The position numbers were made by a program, and so were the translations under genes. Of a stretch of 64,000 nt of DNA, positions 35,211 to 45,990 are shown piece after piece. Below the pieces are notes generated by a model. The model ran no database searches. It was given only the letters and a program-made list of their open reading frames with translations, and was not told where the DNA came from. This DNA comes from Candidatus Legionella polyplacis (GTDB taxonomy: Bacteria > Pseudomonadota > Gammaproteobacteria > Legionellales > Legionellaceae): positions 310,001-374,000 of the forward strand of contig NZ_CP135136.1 of assembly GCF_037013735.1 (NCBI RefSeq), written 5' to 3'. How positions within the stretch are numbered: the stretch's first letter is position 1; each line of letters begins with the position of its first letter.

Positions 35211-36452
35211 ATGTTATTTGAAGTTAAAGTTCCTTTATTGCCAGAATCAGTTTTAGAAGCAACAGTAATAGCTTTTCATAAAAAAATAGGTGATAAAGTA
35301 GTTTGTAGTGAAAATATTGTTGATTTAGAAACAGATAAAATTGTTTTAGAAGTTCCATCATCTGTAAATGGAATATTGAAAGAAATTTTTTTTTCTATAG
35401 GTGATAAGGTTTTGTCTAATGATTTATTGGCATATATTGAGATTAATGATACTAATCATAAATTATCTTTGGATAATACAAAAAAAGGATTAACAGAAGA
35501 TATTAATAAAGATTGTGATGTCATAATTAATAAGAGTTTAAATAGAATGAACAAAAATATTATGTCTCCTTCCCGAAGGAGGTTAATGAAAATTAAAGGT
35601 TTGTATTCAAATGATGTTTTTCATTTAGATAATCAAAGTTCTTCTAAAAAAAATGATGTTTGTTCTGATAGAGATATAGATAGGATTTTAAAGAAAGATA
35701 AAAAAGGTTACACTAATAATGATATTGGTATAAATTCATTTTTATTAAACAAAAATGAAGAAATAAGAGTTCCAATGAATAGTATTCGGTCTAAGATTTC
35801 TGAGAGATTACTTTATGTTAAAAATAATTTTGCTATGTTAACAACTTTTAATGAAATCAATTTAAATGCAATTGTTAATTTAAGAAATAAATATAAAGAA
35901 AGTTTTGAAAAAAAATATAATGTTAAATTAGGATTAATTTCTTTGTTTATTAAAGCTGTTGTAGAATCTTTAAAGAAATATCCTATCATCAATGCTTTTA
36001 TTGATGGTAATGATATTGTTTATCATAATTATTATAATATTGGTGTTGCAATATCTAGTAAAAGAGGATTAGTTGTTCCAGTGTTGAGAAATGTAGATAC
36101 AATGAATATTGCTGGTATAGAAAATGCTATTAAAGATTTTGTTAATAAAGTTATAGAAAATAAATTAACTATTGAAGAAATGAATGGTGGTACATTTACT
36201 ATTACCAATGGTGGTGTTTTTGGTTCTTTATTATCAACTCCTATTATTAATCCTCCTCAATCTGGAATATTAGGAATGCATAAAATTGAGGATCGTCCTA
36301 TTGTTGAATATGGGAAAATTGTTATAAGACCTATGATGTATATTGCTTTTTCTTATGATCATCGTTTAATTGATGGAAAGGATTCTATACAATTTGTTCT
36401 TTCCATAAAAAAATTTTTAGAGGATCCTGCATGTTTATTGTTAGAAATTTAA
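35211..36452 (+). CDS. sucB: 2-oxoglutarate dehydrogenase E2 (dihydrolipoyl succinyltransferase)
   Basis: Core of the 2-oxoglutarate dehydrogenase complex. The lipoyl domain has its modified Lys43 in [14 protein letters not shown] short peripheral-subunit-binding domain follows a charged linker ([13 protein letters not shown]). The catalytic domain contains [15 protein letters not shown] and the C-terminal active-site [11 protein letters not shown]. At 413 residues its length is typical. The E3 subunit lpd is not in this window and must come from elsewhere. Confidence 0.97.
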   Translation: MLFEVKVPLLPESVLEATVIAFHKKIGDKVVCSENIVDLETDKIVLEVPSSVNGILKEIFFSIGDKVLSNDLLAYIEINDTNHKLSLDNTKKGLTEDINKDCDVIINKSLNRMNKNIMSPSRRRLMKIKGLYSNDVFHLDNQSSSKKNDVCSDRDIDRILKKDKKGYTNNDIGINSFLLNKNEEIRVPMNSIRSKISERLLYVKNNFAMLTTFNEINLNAIVNLRNKYKESFEKKYNVKLGLISLFIKAVVESLKKYPIINAFIDGNDIVYHNYYNIGVAISSKRGLVVPVLRNVDTMNIAGIENAIKDFVNKVIENKLTIEEMNGGTFTITNGGVFGSLLSTPIINPPQSGILGMHKIEDRPIVEYGKIVIRPMMYIAFSYDHRLIDGKDSIQFVLSIKKFLEDPACLLLEI

Positions 36453-36483
36453 ATTATGGATTTTATAAAAGAGAGAAAAAATA

Positions 36484-37656
36484 ATGAATTTACATGAATA
36501 TCAATCTAAACAATTATTTGTTGATTTTGGTTTACAAGTTCCCGTTGGAAAGGTTATTTTTAATGTAGATGAGGCTTTATTATTTATTTCAAAATATGAT
36601 TTTATATCGGAATGGGTTATTAAGGCCCAAGTTCATTCTGGTGAGAGAGGAAAAAATGGTGGGATAAAATTTGTATCAAATAATAAATTGGATATGGTTA
36701 ATGCAGTTAATTCTTTGTTGCATAAAAAGTTGTTGATTGGAAAAGAATCTCATTTAGTTTTTCCTGTAGAAAAAATTTTATTAGAAGAAAAAGTTAATAA
36801 GATTAAGAAAGAATTTTATTTAGGAATTACCATAGATAATTTTAAGCAAAAAATTATTTTAATGGTATCTAGTTTTGGAGGAATGGATATTGAAGAGTCT
36901 GTTAAAAAAGATTCAGGAAAAATTTTTAAAATTTGTGTAGATCCTTTTTTAAGGATTATGCCATTTCAGTTGCGATTTATTGCGTTTAAATTAGGTTTAC
37001 AAGGTGAATTATTAAAAGATTTTATTTTTTTAATTGAGAAAATTAGTGATATGTTTTTTAAGTATGATTTATCTTTGTTAGAAATTAATCCTTTAGTTTT
37101 AACGAATAACCATGAATATATATGTTTAGATGGAAAAATACGAGTAGATGATAATGCTTTATATCGTCAAAGTTATTTAAAAGATATGAGAGATATTAAG
37201 CAAGAAGAATATAAAGAGAGTTGGGCATCGAAATGGAATTTAAATTATATTTCTTTAAATGGAAATATAGGTTGTATGGTAAATGGAGCTGGTTTAGCTA
37301 TGGCAACAATGGATATGATTAAGTTTTATGGAGGTATTCCTGCTAACTTTTTAGATGTAGGTGGTAGTGTAACAAGAGATCAAGTAGTTGAAGCGTTTAA
37401 AATTATTTTTTCAGATAAAAAAATAAAAGGTATATTGATTAATATTTTTGGTGGCATTGTTCGGTGCGATATTATTGCTGACGGTATAATATTTGCTATC
37501 AAAAATATTTGTATTGATATACCTATTGTGATTAGATTTAATGGAAATAATTCTGATGTAGCTTTTAATTTATTGAAAAAATTTGGTTTTGCAAACGTTA
37601 TTAGTTTTATTGATATAACTGATGCTATAAAGAAGATTGTTGATCTTACTATATAA
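36484..37656 (+). CDS. sucC: Succinyl-CoA synthetase beta subunit
   Basis: ADP-forming succinyl-CoA ligase, nucleotide-binding (ATP-grasp) subunit. It starts MNLHEYQSKQLF as in all SucC, with VIKAQVHSGERGKNGGIKF in the grasp loop and GGIVRCDIIADGI near the end. At 390 residues it is normal. It lies 31 bases after sucB, with a GAGAGA ribosome site, and 56 bases before sucD. Confidence 0.97.
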   Translation: MNLHEYQSKQLFVDFGLQVPVGKVIFNVDEALLFISKYDFISEWVIKAQVHSGERGKNGGIKFVSNNKLDMVNAVNSLLHKKLLIGKESHLVFPVEKILLEEKVNKIKKEFYLGITIDNFKQKIILMVSSFGGMDIEESVKKDSGKIFKICVDPFLRIMPFQLRFIAFKLGLQGELLKDFIFLIEKISDMFFKYDLSLLEINPLVLTNNHEYICLDGKIRVDDNALYRQSYLKDMRDIKQEEYKESWASKWNLNYISLNGNIGCMVNGAGLAMATMDMIKFYGGIPANFLDVGGSVTRDQVVEAFKIIFSDKKIKGILINIFGGIVRCDIIADGIIFAIKNICIDIPIVIRFNGNNSDVAFNLLKKFGFANVISFIDITDAIKKIVDLTI

Positions 37657-37712
37657 AGTAAATTAAGAAATTTAATTATAATTAAAATAAATCAATTAGG
37701 AATATTGCTGAA

Positions 37713-38588
37713 ATGAGTATATTGATTGATAAAAATACAAAAGTTATTTGTCAGGGTTTTACTGGGAAGCAGGGAACTTTTCATTGTAAAAAATCAATTG
37801 AGTATGGTACTAAATTTGTAGGTGGTGTTACTCCAGGAAAAGGTGGATGTAATCATTTGGGATTACCAGTGTTTAATACTGTTTTAGAAGCAGTTGAAGA
37901 AACTAATGCTAATGCTTCTGTTATTTATGTTCCAGCTCCTTTTTGTAAGGATTCGATTTTAGAAGCGATAGAATCTAATATTAAGCTAATTGTTTGTATT
38001 ACTGAAGGTATACCTATTTTAGATATGTTAGAAATTAAGTATTATTTAAAGTTAAATAAGAAAATAAATTTTATTGGACCTAATTGTCCTGGAGTTATAA
38101 CTCCAGGAGAATGTAAAATAGGTATTATGCCAGGATTTATTCATAAATCTGGAAATATAGGAGTTATATCTAGATCTGGAACTTTAACATATGAAGCAGT
38201 TAAGTGTATTACTGATAGTGGATTTGGGCAAAGTACTTGTGTTGGAATAGGTGGAGATCCAATTATAGGAATGGATTTTGTTGATGTTCTATATTTATTT
38301 GAAAAAGATAGTAGAACTGATTTAATTGTATTAATTGGGGAAATTGGTGGATCTTTAGAGGAAAAAGCTGCAGATTTTATTAAGAGATATATCAAAAAGC
38401 CAGTTGTAGCATATATAGCAGGCGTAACTGCTCCTTATAATAAACGTATGGGTCATGCTGGAGCTATAATATCTAATGGAAAAGGTATGGCTAAAGACAA
38501 ATGTTTTGCTTTAGAAAATGTTGGTGTTAATGTTGTTTATTCTCCAGAGCATATAGGAGTAGTTATATCAGAGATATTAAATAAGTAG
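37713..38588 (+). CDS. sucD: Succinyl-CoA synthetase alpha subunit
   Basis: CoA-binding, phosphohistidine subunit that makes ATP at the substrate level while releasing succinate. The Rossmann segment [13 protein letters not shown] is at the N-terminus, and the phosphorylated His248 lies in [12 protein letters not shown]. At 291 residues it is normal (E. coli 289). It closes the sdh-suc block and is convergent with folE 47 bases downstream. Confidence 0.97.
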   Translation: MSILIDKNTKVICQGFTGKQGTFHCKKSIEYGTKFVGGVTPGKGGCNHLGLPVFNTVLEAVEETNANASVIYVPAPFCKDSILEAIESNIKLIVCITEGIPILDMLEIKYYLKLNKKINFIGPNCPGVITPGECKIGIMPGFIHKSGNIGVISRSGTLTYEAVKCITDSGFGQSTCVGIGGDPIIGMDFVDVLYLFEKDSRTDLIVLIGEIGGSLEEKAADFIKRYIKKPVVAYIAGVTAPYNKRMGHAGAIISNGKGMAKDKCFALENVGVNVVYSPEHIGVVISEILNK

Positions 38589-38635
38589 GGAAAAGAGAAC
38601 AATAGTTGTTTAGAAAAATTATTGTAAAAAATATT

Positions 38636-39175
38636 TTATTTTATTAGTGTAAGGAATTCATTTCTTTTATGGGGTTTATTTTTTATTTCATCAGTCATAG
38701 ATAGTGTTGTTAAATAAGGATTTTGTTTTTTAAAGTTTCTCATTTCTATGCATAAATGTTTAGCTTCAATCATTACTCCAACTCCTTTTGCTTTTAAAAT
38801 GTGTGAAATGTAGTTAGCTATTTCTGTAGTCAATCGTTCTTGTATTTGTAAACGTCTGGAATAGTATTCGATAATTTCTATTATTTTAGATATACCCAAT
38901 ATTTTTCCATTTGGTATATAACCAATATGACAATATCCTAAAAATGGTAATAAATGATGTTCGCATATAGAATATATTTTTATTTTTTTAATAAGAATTA
39001 GGTCTTTGATTTCAGATTGGAAGATAGAATTGTTAATTATTTTTTTAAGATCTTTTTTATATCCACTGGTAAGATAACGAAAAGTTTTTGCTGCTCGTTC
39101 TGGTGTTTTTTTTAATCCGTCTCTTTTTAAATCTTCCCCGATAGTTTCTAAGATTTTTTTATATAATTCTTGCAT
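38636..39175 (-). CDS. folE: GTP cyclohydrolase I
   Basis: Commits GTP to the pterin branch of folate synthesis. The zinc site is intact: SICEHHLLPF and, later, KHLCIEMR. The active-site GYIPNGKILGISK is also present. At 179 residues the domain is complete. It ends a small cluster and lies one base downstream of hinT. With thyA and folD in this window it suggests retained folate metabolism. Confidence 0.95.
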   Translation of the reverse strand: MQELYKKILETIGEDLKRDGLKKTPERAAKTFRYLTSGYKKDLKKIINNSIFQSEIKDLILIKKIKIYSICEHHLLPFLGYCHIGYIPNGKILGISKIIEIIEYYSRRLQIQERLTTEIANYISHILKAKGVGVMIEAKHLCIEMRNFKKQNPYLTTLSMTDEIKNKPHKRNEFLTLIK

Positions 39176-39176
39176 T

Positions 39177-39518
39177 TTATCCTGGAGGCCATTTCATTTG
39201 ACGTCCTGCCAATAAGTGTAAATGTACATGATTTATTTTTTGACCTCCTTGTTTATTAATATTAAATATTAATCTATAGCCTTTTTGATTTATTTGTTTT
39301 TTTTCAGCAATTAATTTTGCGTTTAATATAATATCGTTAATGATGTATATATTTTCTTGATTTATTTCATTTATAGTTGATATATGTTTTATTGGTATAA
39401 TGAGTAAATGTATAGGTGCTTGAGGTTTTATATCTTGTAAAATAATAATTGTTGATGTTTGTAAAATAATGTTTGATTTAACTTTTTTATTAATTATTTT
39501 GCAAAATAAGCAGTTCAT
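39177..39518 (-). CDS. hinT: HIT-family purine nucleoside phosphoramidase
   Basis: Cleaves AMP-lysine and similar phosphoramidates and acts on stalled aminoacyl-adenylates. Family marks: CLFCKIINKK at the start, IKHISTINE, and the catalytic histidine triad NHVHLHLLAGRQM. At 113 residues it is normal. It lies directly before folE, one base apart, so they are probably co-transcribed; the pairing itself has no clear functional meaning. Confidence 0.93.
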   Translation of the reverse strand: MNCLFCKIINKKVKSNIILQTSTIIILQDIKPQAPIHLLIIPIKHISTINEINQENIYIINDIILNAKLIAEKKQINQKGYRLIFNINKQGGQKINHVHLHLLAGRQMKWPPG

Positions 39519-39728
39519 AATATTGTGTATTTTAATGTTTATATTAAGATTTTAAAAAAAAAAGTATTGAATTTTAGTTAAATATAATTATTAAATTAAT
39601 TTTATTAATAGTAGTATATATATATGTTATATATTTTTCAATATGTAGGTTTTTGTTTATTTTTTTTAGATGTACCATTAATTTGTTGTATTAAAATTAA
39701 AAAATGTTATTCTAATTTTTAATAGAAT

Positions 39729-41102
39729 TTATTTAGAGATTTTAAACCATTTTGTAGTGTTAATATTATCTTCTATTTTTATATTTAGTTTTGTTAATTT
39801 ATTTCTAATATTATCTGCTTTTTCCCAATTCTTTTCTTTTCTTGCTTTTTCTCGTGTTTTTAGTAAATATTTTATGTATTGATTGTTTTTATTGGTAAAT
39901 AGATGTTTTGATTTTGTTTTATTGATGTGTATTTTAGGTATTACTAATCCTAGTAATGACATTAAATATCGTAGAGTTATTGCAAGATTTGGAGAATGTG
40001 TTTTATTAATGTCAGTTTTTAATTCAAATAAAATAGACAATACTTTTGGTGTATTAAAATCATTATTCATTGCTGTTTGGAATTTTTCAATCCAATGTTG
40101 ATTTAATGTATTATGTTTTGTTGTTATATGTCTTAGACATTTATATAAATTATTTAGAGATGTTTTCGATTTTTGCAATTCTTTTTCATTGTAGGTTAAA
40201 GGACTTCTATAGTGACTGCTTAAAAAGAAATATCTGATAGTATTTGGATGGTATTTTTGTAAGATTTTTTGGATAGTTAAAGTATTTTTTATAGAGTTTG
40301 ACATTTTTTTATTGTTTGTAGTTAACAGTCCAACATGAATCCAATAGTTAGATGGTATTTTGTTATTTATTGCTTCGCTTTGTGCTATTTCGTTTTCATG
40401 ATGTGGAAATTGTAAATCTATTCCTCCTCCATGGATATCACATTGGGATCCTATTTCTTTCATAATCATTGTTGAGCATTCTATATGCCATCCAGGTCTT
40501 CCATTTCCCCATGGGGATGGCCAATTTGGTTCATTTTTTTTGGATTTTTTCCATAATGCGAAATCCAGTGGAGATTTTTTATTTTTTATAATATTTATTC
40601 TTGATCCAACAATGAGCTTTGAAATATTTTTTTTAGATAATTTTCCATATTCTTTGAAATTGCTTACTTTGAAGTATACATTTCCATCATGATCTGTATA
40701 AGCATATCCCTTTTTAATAAGTTTGTTTATTATGTTAATAATATTTTTTATATATTGACTAGCTCTTGGTTCCTTATTAGGTTTTATTAAATTTAAATTT
40801 TTAGTATCTTTTCGTAATTTTTTTATGTAATTATTTGTCAATTTATATATAGAAATATTTTTTTCTTTAGCTTTAGCAATAATTTTATCATCTATATCTG
40901 TTATATTACGTATGTAGTTTATAGTAAATCCTTTAAATTTTAAAAATCGAATAATTGTATCGAATACTATCATTGTTCTTGCATGTCCTAAGTGACAATG
41001 GTTATATACAGTTATGCCACAAACGTATATTTGTATTTTTTTAGGAGTAATTGGTTTAAATAGTTCTTTTTTATTTGTTAGAGAGTTATATAGATATAAC
41101 AT
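39729..41102 (-). CDS. cysS: Cysteinyl-tRNA synthetase
   Basis: Class I synthetase charging tRNA-Cys. I chose the ATG at 41102, which overlaps the glnS stop in TAATG and gives the family N-terminus MLYLYNSLTNKKE (457 residues; E. coli 461). Zinc ligands in YVCGIT, WHIECSTM and HGGGIDLQFPHHENE are present. The HIGH motif is HLGHAR. The KMSKS loop reads KKMSNS: Asn269 replaces the second lysine. It is expected to be essential. Confidence 0.96.
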   Translation of the reverse strand: MLYLYNSLTNKKELFKPITPKKIQIYVCGITVYNHCHLGHARTMIVFDTIIRFLKFKGFTINYIRNITDIDDKIIAKAKEKNISIYKLTNNYIKKLRKDTKNLNLIKPNKEPRASQYIKNIINIINKLIKKGYAYTDHDGNVYFKVSNFKEYGKLSKKNISKLIVGSRINIIKNKKSPLDFALWKKSKKNEPNWPSPWGNGRPGWHIECSTMIMKEIGSQCDIHGGGIDLQFPHHENEIAQSEAINNKIPSNYWIHVGLLTTNNKKMSNSIKNTLTIQKILQKYHPNTIRYFFLSSHYRSPLTYNEKELQKSKTSLNNLYKCLRHITTKHNTLNQHWIEKFQTAMNNDFNTPKVLSILFELKTDINKTHSPNLAITLRYLMSLLGLVIPKIHINKTKSKHLFTNKNNQYIKYLLKTREKARKEKNWEKADNIRNKLTKLNIKIEDNINTTKWFKISK

Positions 41103-42766
41103 TAAGATGTTCCTTTTTGTATATTCCATTTGTTTTTGAGATCTACAATTCTGTGAAAAGTAGAGGTTTTGTTTAATTTTGTTTTTTTGACTTGATAATA
41201 TCCTATTCTTTCAAATTGAAAGATTTCATTAATTGGTTGGTTTGTTAATGATGGTTCGCACCATCCAGTTTTTATTATCATTGAGTATGGATTTAAGAAT
41301 TTTAAAAAGTTTTTTTCAGAATTGGGATTTTTGTTTATGAATAATTTGTTGTATTGAATGATATTAACTTTATGTGCATGTGCAATAGAAACCCAGTGAA
41401 TAATTCCTTTATTTTTTTTATTGTGAATATTTTTTTTAAGAGAATTTTTATCATATGTACAGTGTAATTCAATTATTTCTCCATTTTTATCACGGATTAT
41501 TTCTGTACAACGGATTGTATATGAATATTTTAATCGTACTTCATTTATCATTGATAAACGAAAATATTTTTTTGGTGGGTTTTCTATAAAGTCATTTTTT
41601 TCGATATATAATTCTTTACTGAACGGGATTATACGATCTTTTGTTAAACATTTTTTTTGTGGATAATATGTAGCGTTAAATTCTTCTATTTTATGATTCG
41701 GATAGTTTGTTATGATTATTTTTAATGGATTGATTACACAAAATGCTCTTTTTGCTATTTTATTTAGATCATTTCTTACATATTGTTCTAAAATTGAATA
41801 ATCAATAATAGATTCGCTTTTAGAAATTCCTAGTGATTCGCAAAATTGTTTAATTGATGATGCTGGGTACCCCCTTTTTCTCATTCCACATATTGTGGGC
41901 AATCTAGGATCATTCCAACCTGAAACAATATTTTTTTCTATTAAAGATTTTATTTTTCTTTTGCTTGTTAAAGTATGAGTTAAAGAAAGTTTAGAGAATT
42001 CAATTTGGGTTGGTATAGACGATGTAATAGGTAGATTTTTTATAAACCAATTATATAGTTTTTTATGATCTTGAAATTCTAAAGTACATAATGAATGTGT
42101 AATATTTTCTATGGAATCTGATATTGGTTGTGCATAGTCGTACATAGGGTAAATACACCATTTTTTTTTAGTTTTTGGATGTGATGTATGACAAATTCTA
42201 TACAGGATAGGATCTCTAAGGTTTATATTTGGAGATTTCATATTTATTTTTGCACGTAATACATGAGATCCATTAGGAAACTTTCCGGATTTCATCTGTA
42301 AGAATAAAGATAGATTTTCTGATATTGATCTGTTTCTGTAGGGACTATTAATACCTGGATAGTTTATAGTTCCTCTATATTTTTGTATTTCTTCTGAGTT
42401 TAAACTATCGACATATGCTTTTCCTGATTTAATTAAATGAATGGCGTATTTATATAGTTGATAGTAGTAATTTGAGGAATATTTTATTGAAAAGGATTTA
42501 AAACCCAACCATTTGATATCTTTTATTATATTCTTTGCAAATTCTGAAGTTTCTGTTTTAGGATTTGTGTCATCAAAACGTATATGGAATTTTCCTTTAA
42601 ATTCTTTAGCAATATTAAAATTAAGAAATATAGATTTTGCATGACCAATATGTAGATAGCCATTAGGTTCCGGAGGAAATCTTGTTATTATTTTTTTATT
42701 TTTGTTTTTTAATAAATAGTTTTTAACTATTTGTTTGATAAAATTATTGTTATTGTTTTTTTTCAT
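41102..42766 (-). CDS. glnS: Glutaminyl-tRNA synthetase
   Basis: Class I synthetase charging tRNA-Gln directly. It has the PPEPNGYLHIGHAKS active-site start, RFDDTNP, and the KMSKS-equivalent loop LTSKRKIKSL (family VMSKRKL). At 554 residues it is full length (E. coli 554) with the two C-terminal anticodon-binding barrels. Translationally coupled to cysS through a TAATG overlap. A GlnRS fits a gamma- or betaproteobacterial ancestry. Confidence 0.97.
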   Translation of the reverse strand: MKKNNNNNFIKQIVKNYLLKNKNKKIITRFPPEPNGYLHIGHAKSIFLNFNIAKEFKGKFHIRFDDTNPKTETSEFAKNIIKDIKWLGFKSFSIKYSSNYYYQLYKYAIHLIKSGKAYVDSLNSEEIQKYRGTINYPGINSPYRNRSISENLSLFLQMKSGKFPNGSHVLRAKINMKSPNINLRDPILYRICHTSHPKTKKKWCIYPMYDYAQPISDSIENITHSLCTLEFQDHKKLYNWFIKNLPITSSIPTQIEFSKLSLTHTLTSKRKIKSLIEKNIVSGWNDPRLPTICGMRKRGYPASSIKQFCESLGISKSESIIDYSILEQYVRNDLNKIAKRAFCVINPLKIIITNYPNHKIEEFNATYYPQKKCLTKDRIIPFSKELYIEKNDFIENPPKKYFRLSMINEVRLKYSYTIRCTEIIRDKNGEIIELHCTYDKNSLKKNIHNKKNKGIIHWVSIAHAHKVNIIQYNKLFINKNPNSEKNFLKFLNPYSMIIKTGWCEPSLTNQPINEIFQFERIGYYQVKKTKLNKTSTFHRIVDLKNKWNIQKGTS

Positions 42767-43258
42767 TGTTGATTTTATATCAATAAATTTTTGTAAATTT
42801 TATCATAAAAATTTTTGATTTTATAAAATAGATTGAATTTATATTATAAAAGTTTTTATTTTTTTATTTAGATATTTTATGGTTGTTTTATAGTAGTATT
42901 TGATTTGTTAAATTAACATATTTAAATTTAATAAAATAATTGTTATTTATTTTATTACTACTTATGTTCATAATACAAATATTAATATTTATGAATAAGA
43001 ATATTTTGTTTTAAAAAAGATAAGTTTTGGTTAATATATTGTTTATTTAAATTAAGGAATTTAAATAAAACACCTAAAGAGATGGTAATAATTATTATAT
43101 ATTTAAATTTTATTTTTTCCTTTCTTTTTTTTTGATATTTTTTTCATTTATACTTATTAAGTATTTTTTATATAAAATAGTTTTATTAAAAAAAAGTTTT
43201 TTGTTTATCTTTAATAGGATTTTATTTTAAAGTATTGTGAAAGTTTTATTATTTTATT
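42767..43258. other. Gene-free spacer between divergent glnS and folD
   Basis: 492 bases, A/T-rich with long T runs. No tRNA, small ORF or gene remnant is recognisable. It carries the two divergent promoters, which I cannot place with confidence. Confidence 0.5.
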
Positions 43259-44113
43259 ATGAAAACTTTGTTTTTGGATGGGAAAAAAGTTTTAAATAAT
43301 TATTTATCAAATATTGAGTGGAATATAAAGAAAATGAGATATGGGAAAATTAATTTCCCAGGATTAGCTATAGTAATGGTTGGAAATTGCGAATCTTCTA
43401 AAATTTATGTCCAAAATAAATGTAAAATTTTTTCTAAAATTGGGATCGATTTTTATATTTTTAATAATCCATCTGATATTGCAGAAAAAGAATTAATTGA
43501 ATTAATTAAAGATTTAAATAATAATAAGAATTTTTGTGGAATTTTAATTCAATTTCCTTTGCCTAAAGAGATAAATATTAATAATGTTATAGAATCTATT
43601 AATCCTTTTAAAGATGTTGATGGATTTCACCCCTATAATATAGGGAAATTAATACAAAATAATCCTTTGTTTAGGCCTTGTGTCGGTTTTGGTATTATTA
43701 GTTTATTAAATTATTATAAAATTTCTATTAGAAAACAATATGTTGTAGTTGTTGGATCTTCTATTACTGTTGGCAGGCCTATTGTTTTAGAGTTTTTAAA
43801 TTCTGGAGCTACGGTTACTGTATGTAATAGATTAACATTGAATTTAAAAGATTATGTTAAAAAAGCTGATATTGTTGTTTTAGCTACTGGTGTTATTAAT
43901 GTAATATCTGTTGATTGGTTATGTTCTAATCAAATAATTATTGATGTTGGTATTCATAGGTTGAGGGATGGAAAGCTAAGGGGGGATATTGATTTTAATG
44001 CTGTGAATGGAAAAGTTTCTTGGATTACTCCTGTTCCTGGAGGTGTTGGACCTATGACAATATTAAGTTTATTGCAGAATATTTTACTTTCATTAAAAAT
44101 TTTAGGTTTTTAG
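43259..44113 (+). CDS. folD: Methylenetetrahydrofolate dehydrogenase/cyclohydrolase
   Basis: Interconverts 5,10-methylene-, methenyl- and 10-formyl-tetrahydrofolate. The active-site stretch SSKIYVQNKCK has the catalytic Lys, GILIQFPLPK and KDVDGFHPYNIGKL match the family, and the C-terminus has TPVPGGVGPMT. The NADP-loop reads VVGSSITVGRP, where GRSxxVGxP is usual (Arg to Ser). At 284 residues it is normal. It supplies one-carbon units to thyA and links to the glycine cleavage genes. Confidence 0.95.
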   Translation: MKTLFLDGKKVLNNYLSNIEWNIKKMRYGKINFPGLAIVMVGNCESSKIYVQNKCKIFSKIGIDFYIFNNPSDIAEKELIELIKDLNNNKNFCGILIQFPLPKEININNVIESINPFKDVDGFHPYNIGKLIQNNPLFRPCVGFGIISLLNYYKISIRKQYVVVVGSSITVGRPIVLEFLNSGATVTVCNRLTLNLKDYVKKADIVVLATGVINVISVDWLCSNQIIIDVGIHRLRDGKLRGDIDFNAVNGKVSWITPVPGGVGPMTILSLLQNILLSLKILGF

Positions 44114-44178
44114 TAAGAAATTTTATAAAATTATTTTATAATGATTTTTAATTTTAAGATTTTTTAAAAAAAAAGTTT

Positions 44179-44964
44179 ATGAGAATTTTTCCTATAAAAT
44201 CTTTACAAGATAATTATATCTGGGTCGGGATAGATAAAAAAAATAATGTTTTTTGCGTTGATCCAGGAGATTCTGATTATCTTTTATCTTATGTTAGGAA
44301 AAATAACTTTAAAATAAGTGCTATTTTAATTACTCATGCACATATTGATCATATTTTTGGAGTTAAAAAGATAATTTGTTATTATCCTAATGTATTGGTT
44401 TTTGGTCCAAAAGATAAAGAATTGTTTGTAGTAAATTGTTCGGTAATGGAAGGTGATGTGTTAAATGTTTTTGATTGGAAATTTTTTGTAATGGAAACCC
44501 CTGGTCATACTGCTACTCATGTTAGTTATTATGAATGTAATCAACGGTGGTTGTTTTGTGGAGATACTTTATTTTCTGGAGGTTGCGGAAAAGTATATAA
44601 TGATAATGAATCTTATTTAGAACTTTATTTTTCACTGATGAGATTGGTTCTATTACCAGAAGATACTAAAGTGTTTTGTGCTCATGAGTATACATTGAAT
44701 AATTTACGTTTTGCTTATGAATTGGAATCTGATAATGTTTATATTTATAAATATTATAGGTTTTTATTAAAAAATAATATGTATTGCACATTACCGTCTA
44801 CATTAAGAATAGAAAAAAAGATTAATCCATTTTTACGTATACAAACGAATATTATGAATAAATATTTTTCTAAATTTATTGGTAGTGGTAGTAGCAATAT
44901 GTCTATTGAAGATGTATTATTTATATTTAAATACATTAGATTAAAGAAAGATAGTTTTTATTAA
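44179..44964 (+). CDS. gloB: Hydroxyacylglutathione hydrolase (glyoxalase II)
   Basis: Metallo-beta-lactamase-fold thioesterase that splits lactoyl-glutathione to lactate and glutathione, detoxifying methylglyoxal. Metal-binding motifs: THAHIDHIFG, TPGHTATHVSY, FCGDTLFSGGCGK and FCAHEYTLNN. At 261 residues it is normal (about 250). No gloA lies nearby. It is convergent with surE, 12 bases apart. Confidence 0.94.
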   Translation: MRIFPIKSLQDNYIWVGIDKKNNVFCVDPGDSDYLLSYVRKNNFKISAILITHAHIDHIFGVKKIICYYPNVLVFGPKDKELFVVNCSVMEGDVLNVFDWKFFVMETPGHTATHVSYYECNQRWLFCGDTLFSGGCGKVYNDNESYLELYFSLMRLVLLPEDTKVFCAHEYTLNNLRFAYELESDNVYIYKYYRFLLKNNMYCTLPSTLRIEKKINPFLRIQTNIMNKYFSKFIGSGSSNMSIEDVLFIFKYIRLKKDSFY

Positions 44965-44976
44965 TTTTTAATAATT

Positions 44977-45744
44977 TTATATTTTTATATGGATAGAATT
45001 TATCCATATTTTTAATTCATTGAAAATTTTATAATTGGTTAGATTTGTGTTTATTGGTGTAATAGAAATATAATTATTTTTAATAGCATAAAAATCTGTT
45101 CCAGGACCAGTGTCGGATTTTAGTCCAGGTAAGCCAATCCAATATATTTTATTTCCTCTTGGATCATAATCTTTAATTAAAGATTTTGGATAATGACGTG
45201 TTCCTAATCTAGATATTTTTATTCCTTTTATTTTATTTAACGGAATATTTGGAACATTTATATTTAGTATTGTTTTTGGTGGGAAAATATTTTCGTATAA
45301 ATTGGTTACTAATTGACGTGCAATAATAGCAGCTACATTATAATAATAAATATTATCATTTTTGTTTTTTGATATTGATAATGAAATTGCTGGAAGTTTT
45401 AGATATCTTCCTTCCATAGCTGCAGCGATAGTTCCGGAATATATGATATCATCCCCTAAATTAGGTTGATCATTGATTCCTGATATTACAATATCAAATT
45501 TTTTATTAATTAATCCTGTAAGACCTAGATGAACACAATCAACTGGTGTGCCAGTTACACTGTAATAATTATTTTTTAATTTATTAATTTTTAAAGGTTT
45601 TGTGAGAGTTAAAGCATTACTATATCCACTGCAATTTCGATCTGGTGCTATAACAATAGTTTCTGCTATAAGTGACATTTCTTTTCTAAGAAATTTAATT
45701 CCTGGAGAATATATTCCGTCATCGTTACTTATTAATATTTTCAT
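44977..45744 (-). CDS. surE: 5'/3'-nucleotidase SurE
   Basis: Divalent-metal phosphatase acting on nucleoside monophosphates. Family motifs: ILISNDDGIYSPGI (metal-binding Asp pair), PDRNCSGYSNALTL, SGINDQPNLGDDIIYSGT and the AAAMEG helix. At 255 residues it is normal. In many gammaproteobacteria it lies with pcm and nlpD; those are not here, so the gene has been left alone. Confidence 0.94.
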   Translation of the reverse strand: MKILISNDDGIYSPGIKFLRKEMSLIAETIVIAPDRNCSGYSNALTLTKPLKINKLKNNYYSVTGTPVDCVHLGLTGLINKKFDIVISGINDQPNLGDDIIYSGTIAAAMEGRYLKLPAISLSISKNKNDNIYYYNVAAIIARQLVTNLYENIFPPKTILNINVPNIPLNKIKGIKISRLGTRHYPKSLIKDYDPRGNKIYWIGLPGLKSDTGPGTDFYAIKNNYISITPINTNLTNYKIFNELKIWINSIHIKI

Positions 45745-45990
45745 AAGATATTTTTAATATTAATGGTTTTATAAAAAATATTTTTTTTAATAGGATTGTA
45801 TTTCTATTTTTTTTAAATAGTTTTATTTGTTCAAATTTATAATAAATTCTAAAAATTTAAATGATCTAAATTTGAGATTACATATATATTATCATATAAT
45901 TATTTAGAAAATTTTAATAGTTTTTTAAAAGTTTTATTTTAAATAAAAATATTAATTTTTATAAATTTTGGTTTTAATTTTTTTATTTTA

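Noticed and set aside
39883-40101. Plus-strand hydrophobic frame opposite cysS
   Set aside because: Antisense to the conserved C-terminal part of CysRS; hydrophobicity only reflects T-rich DNA.
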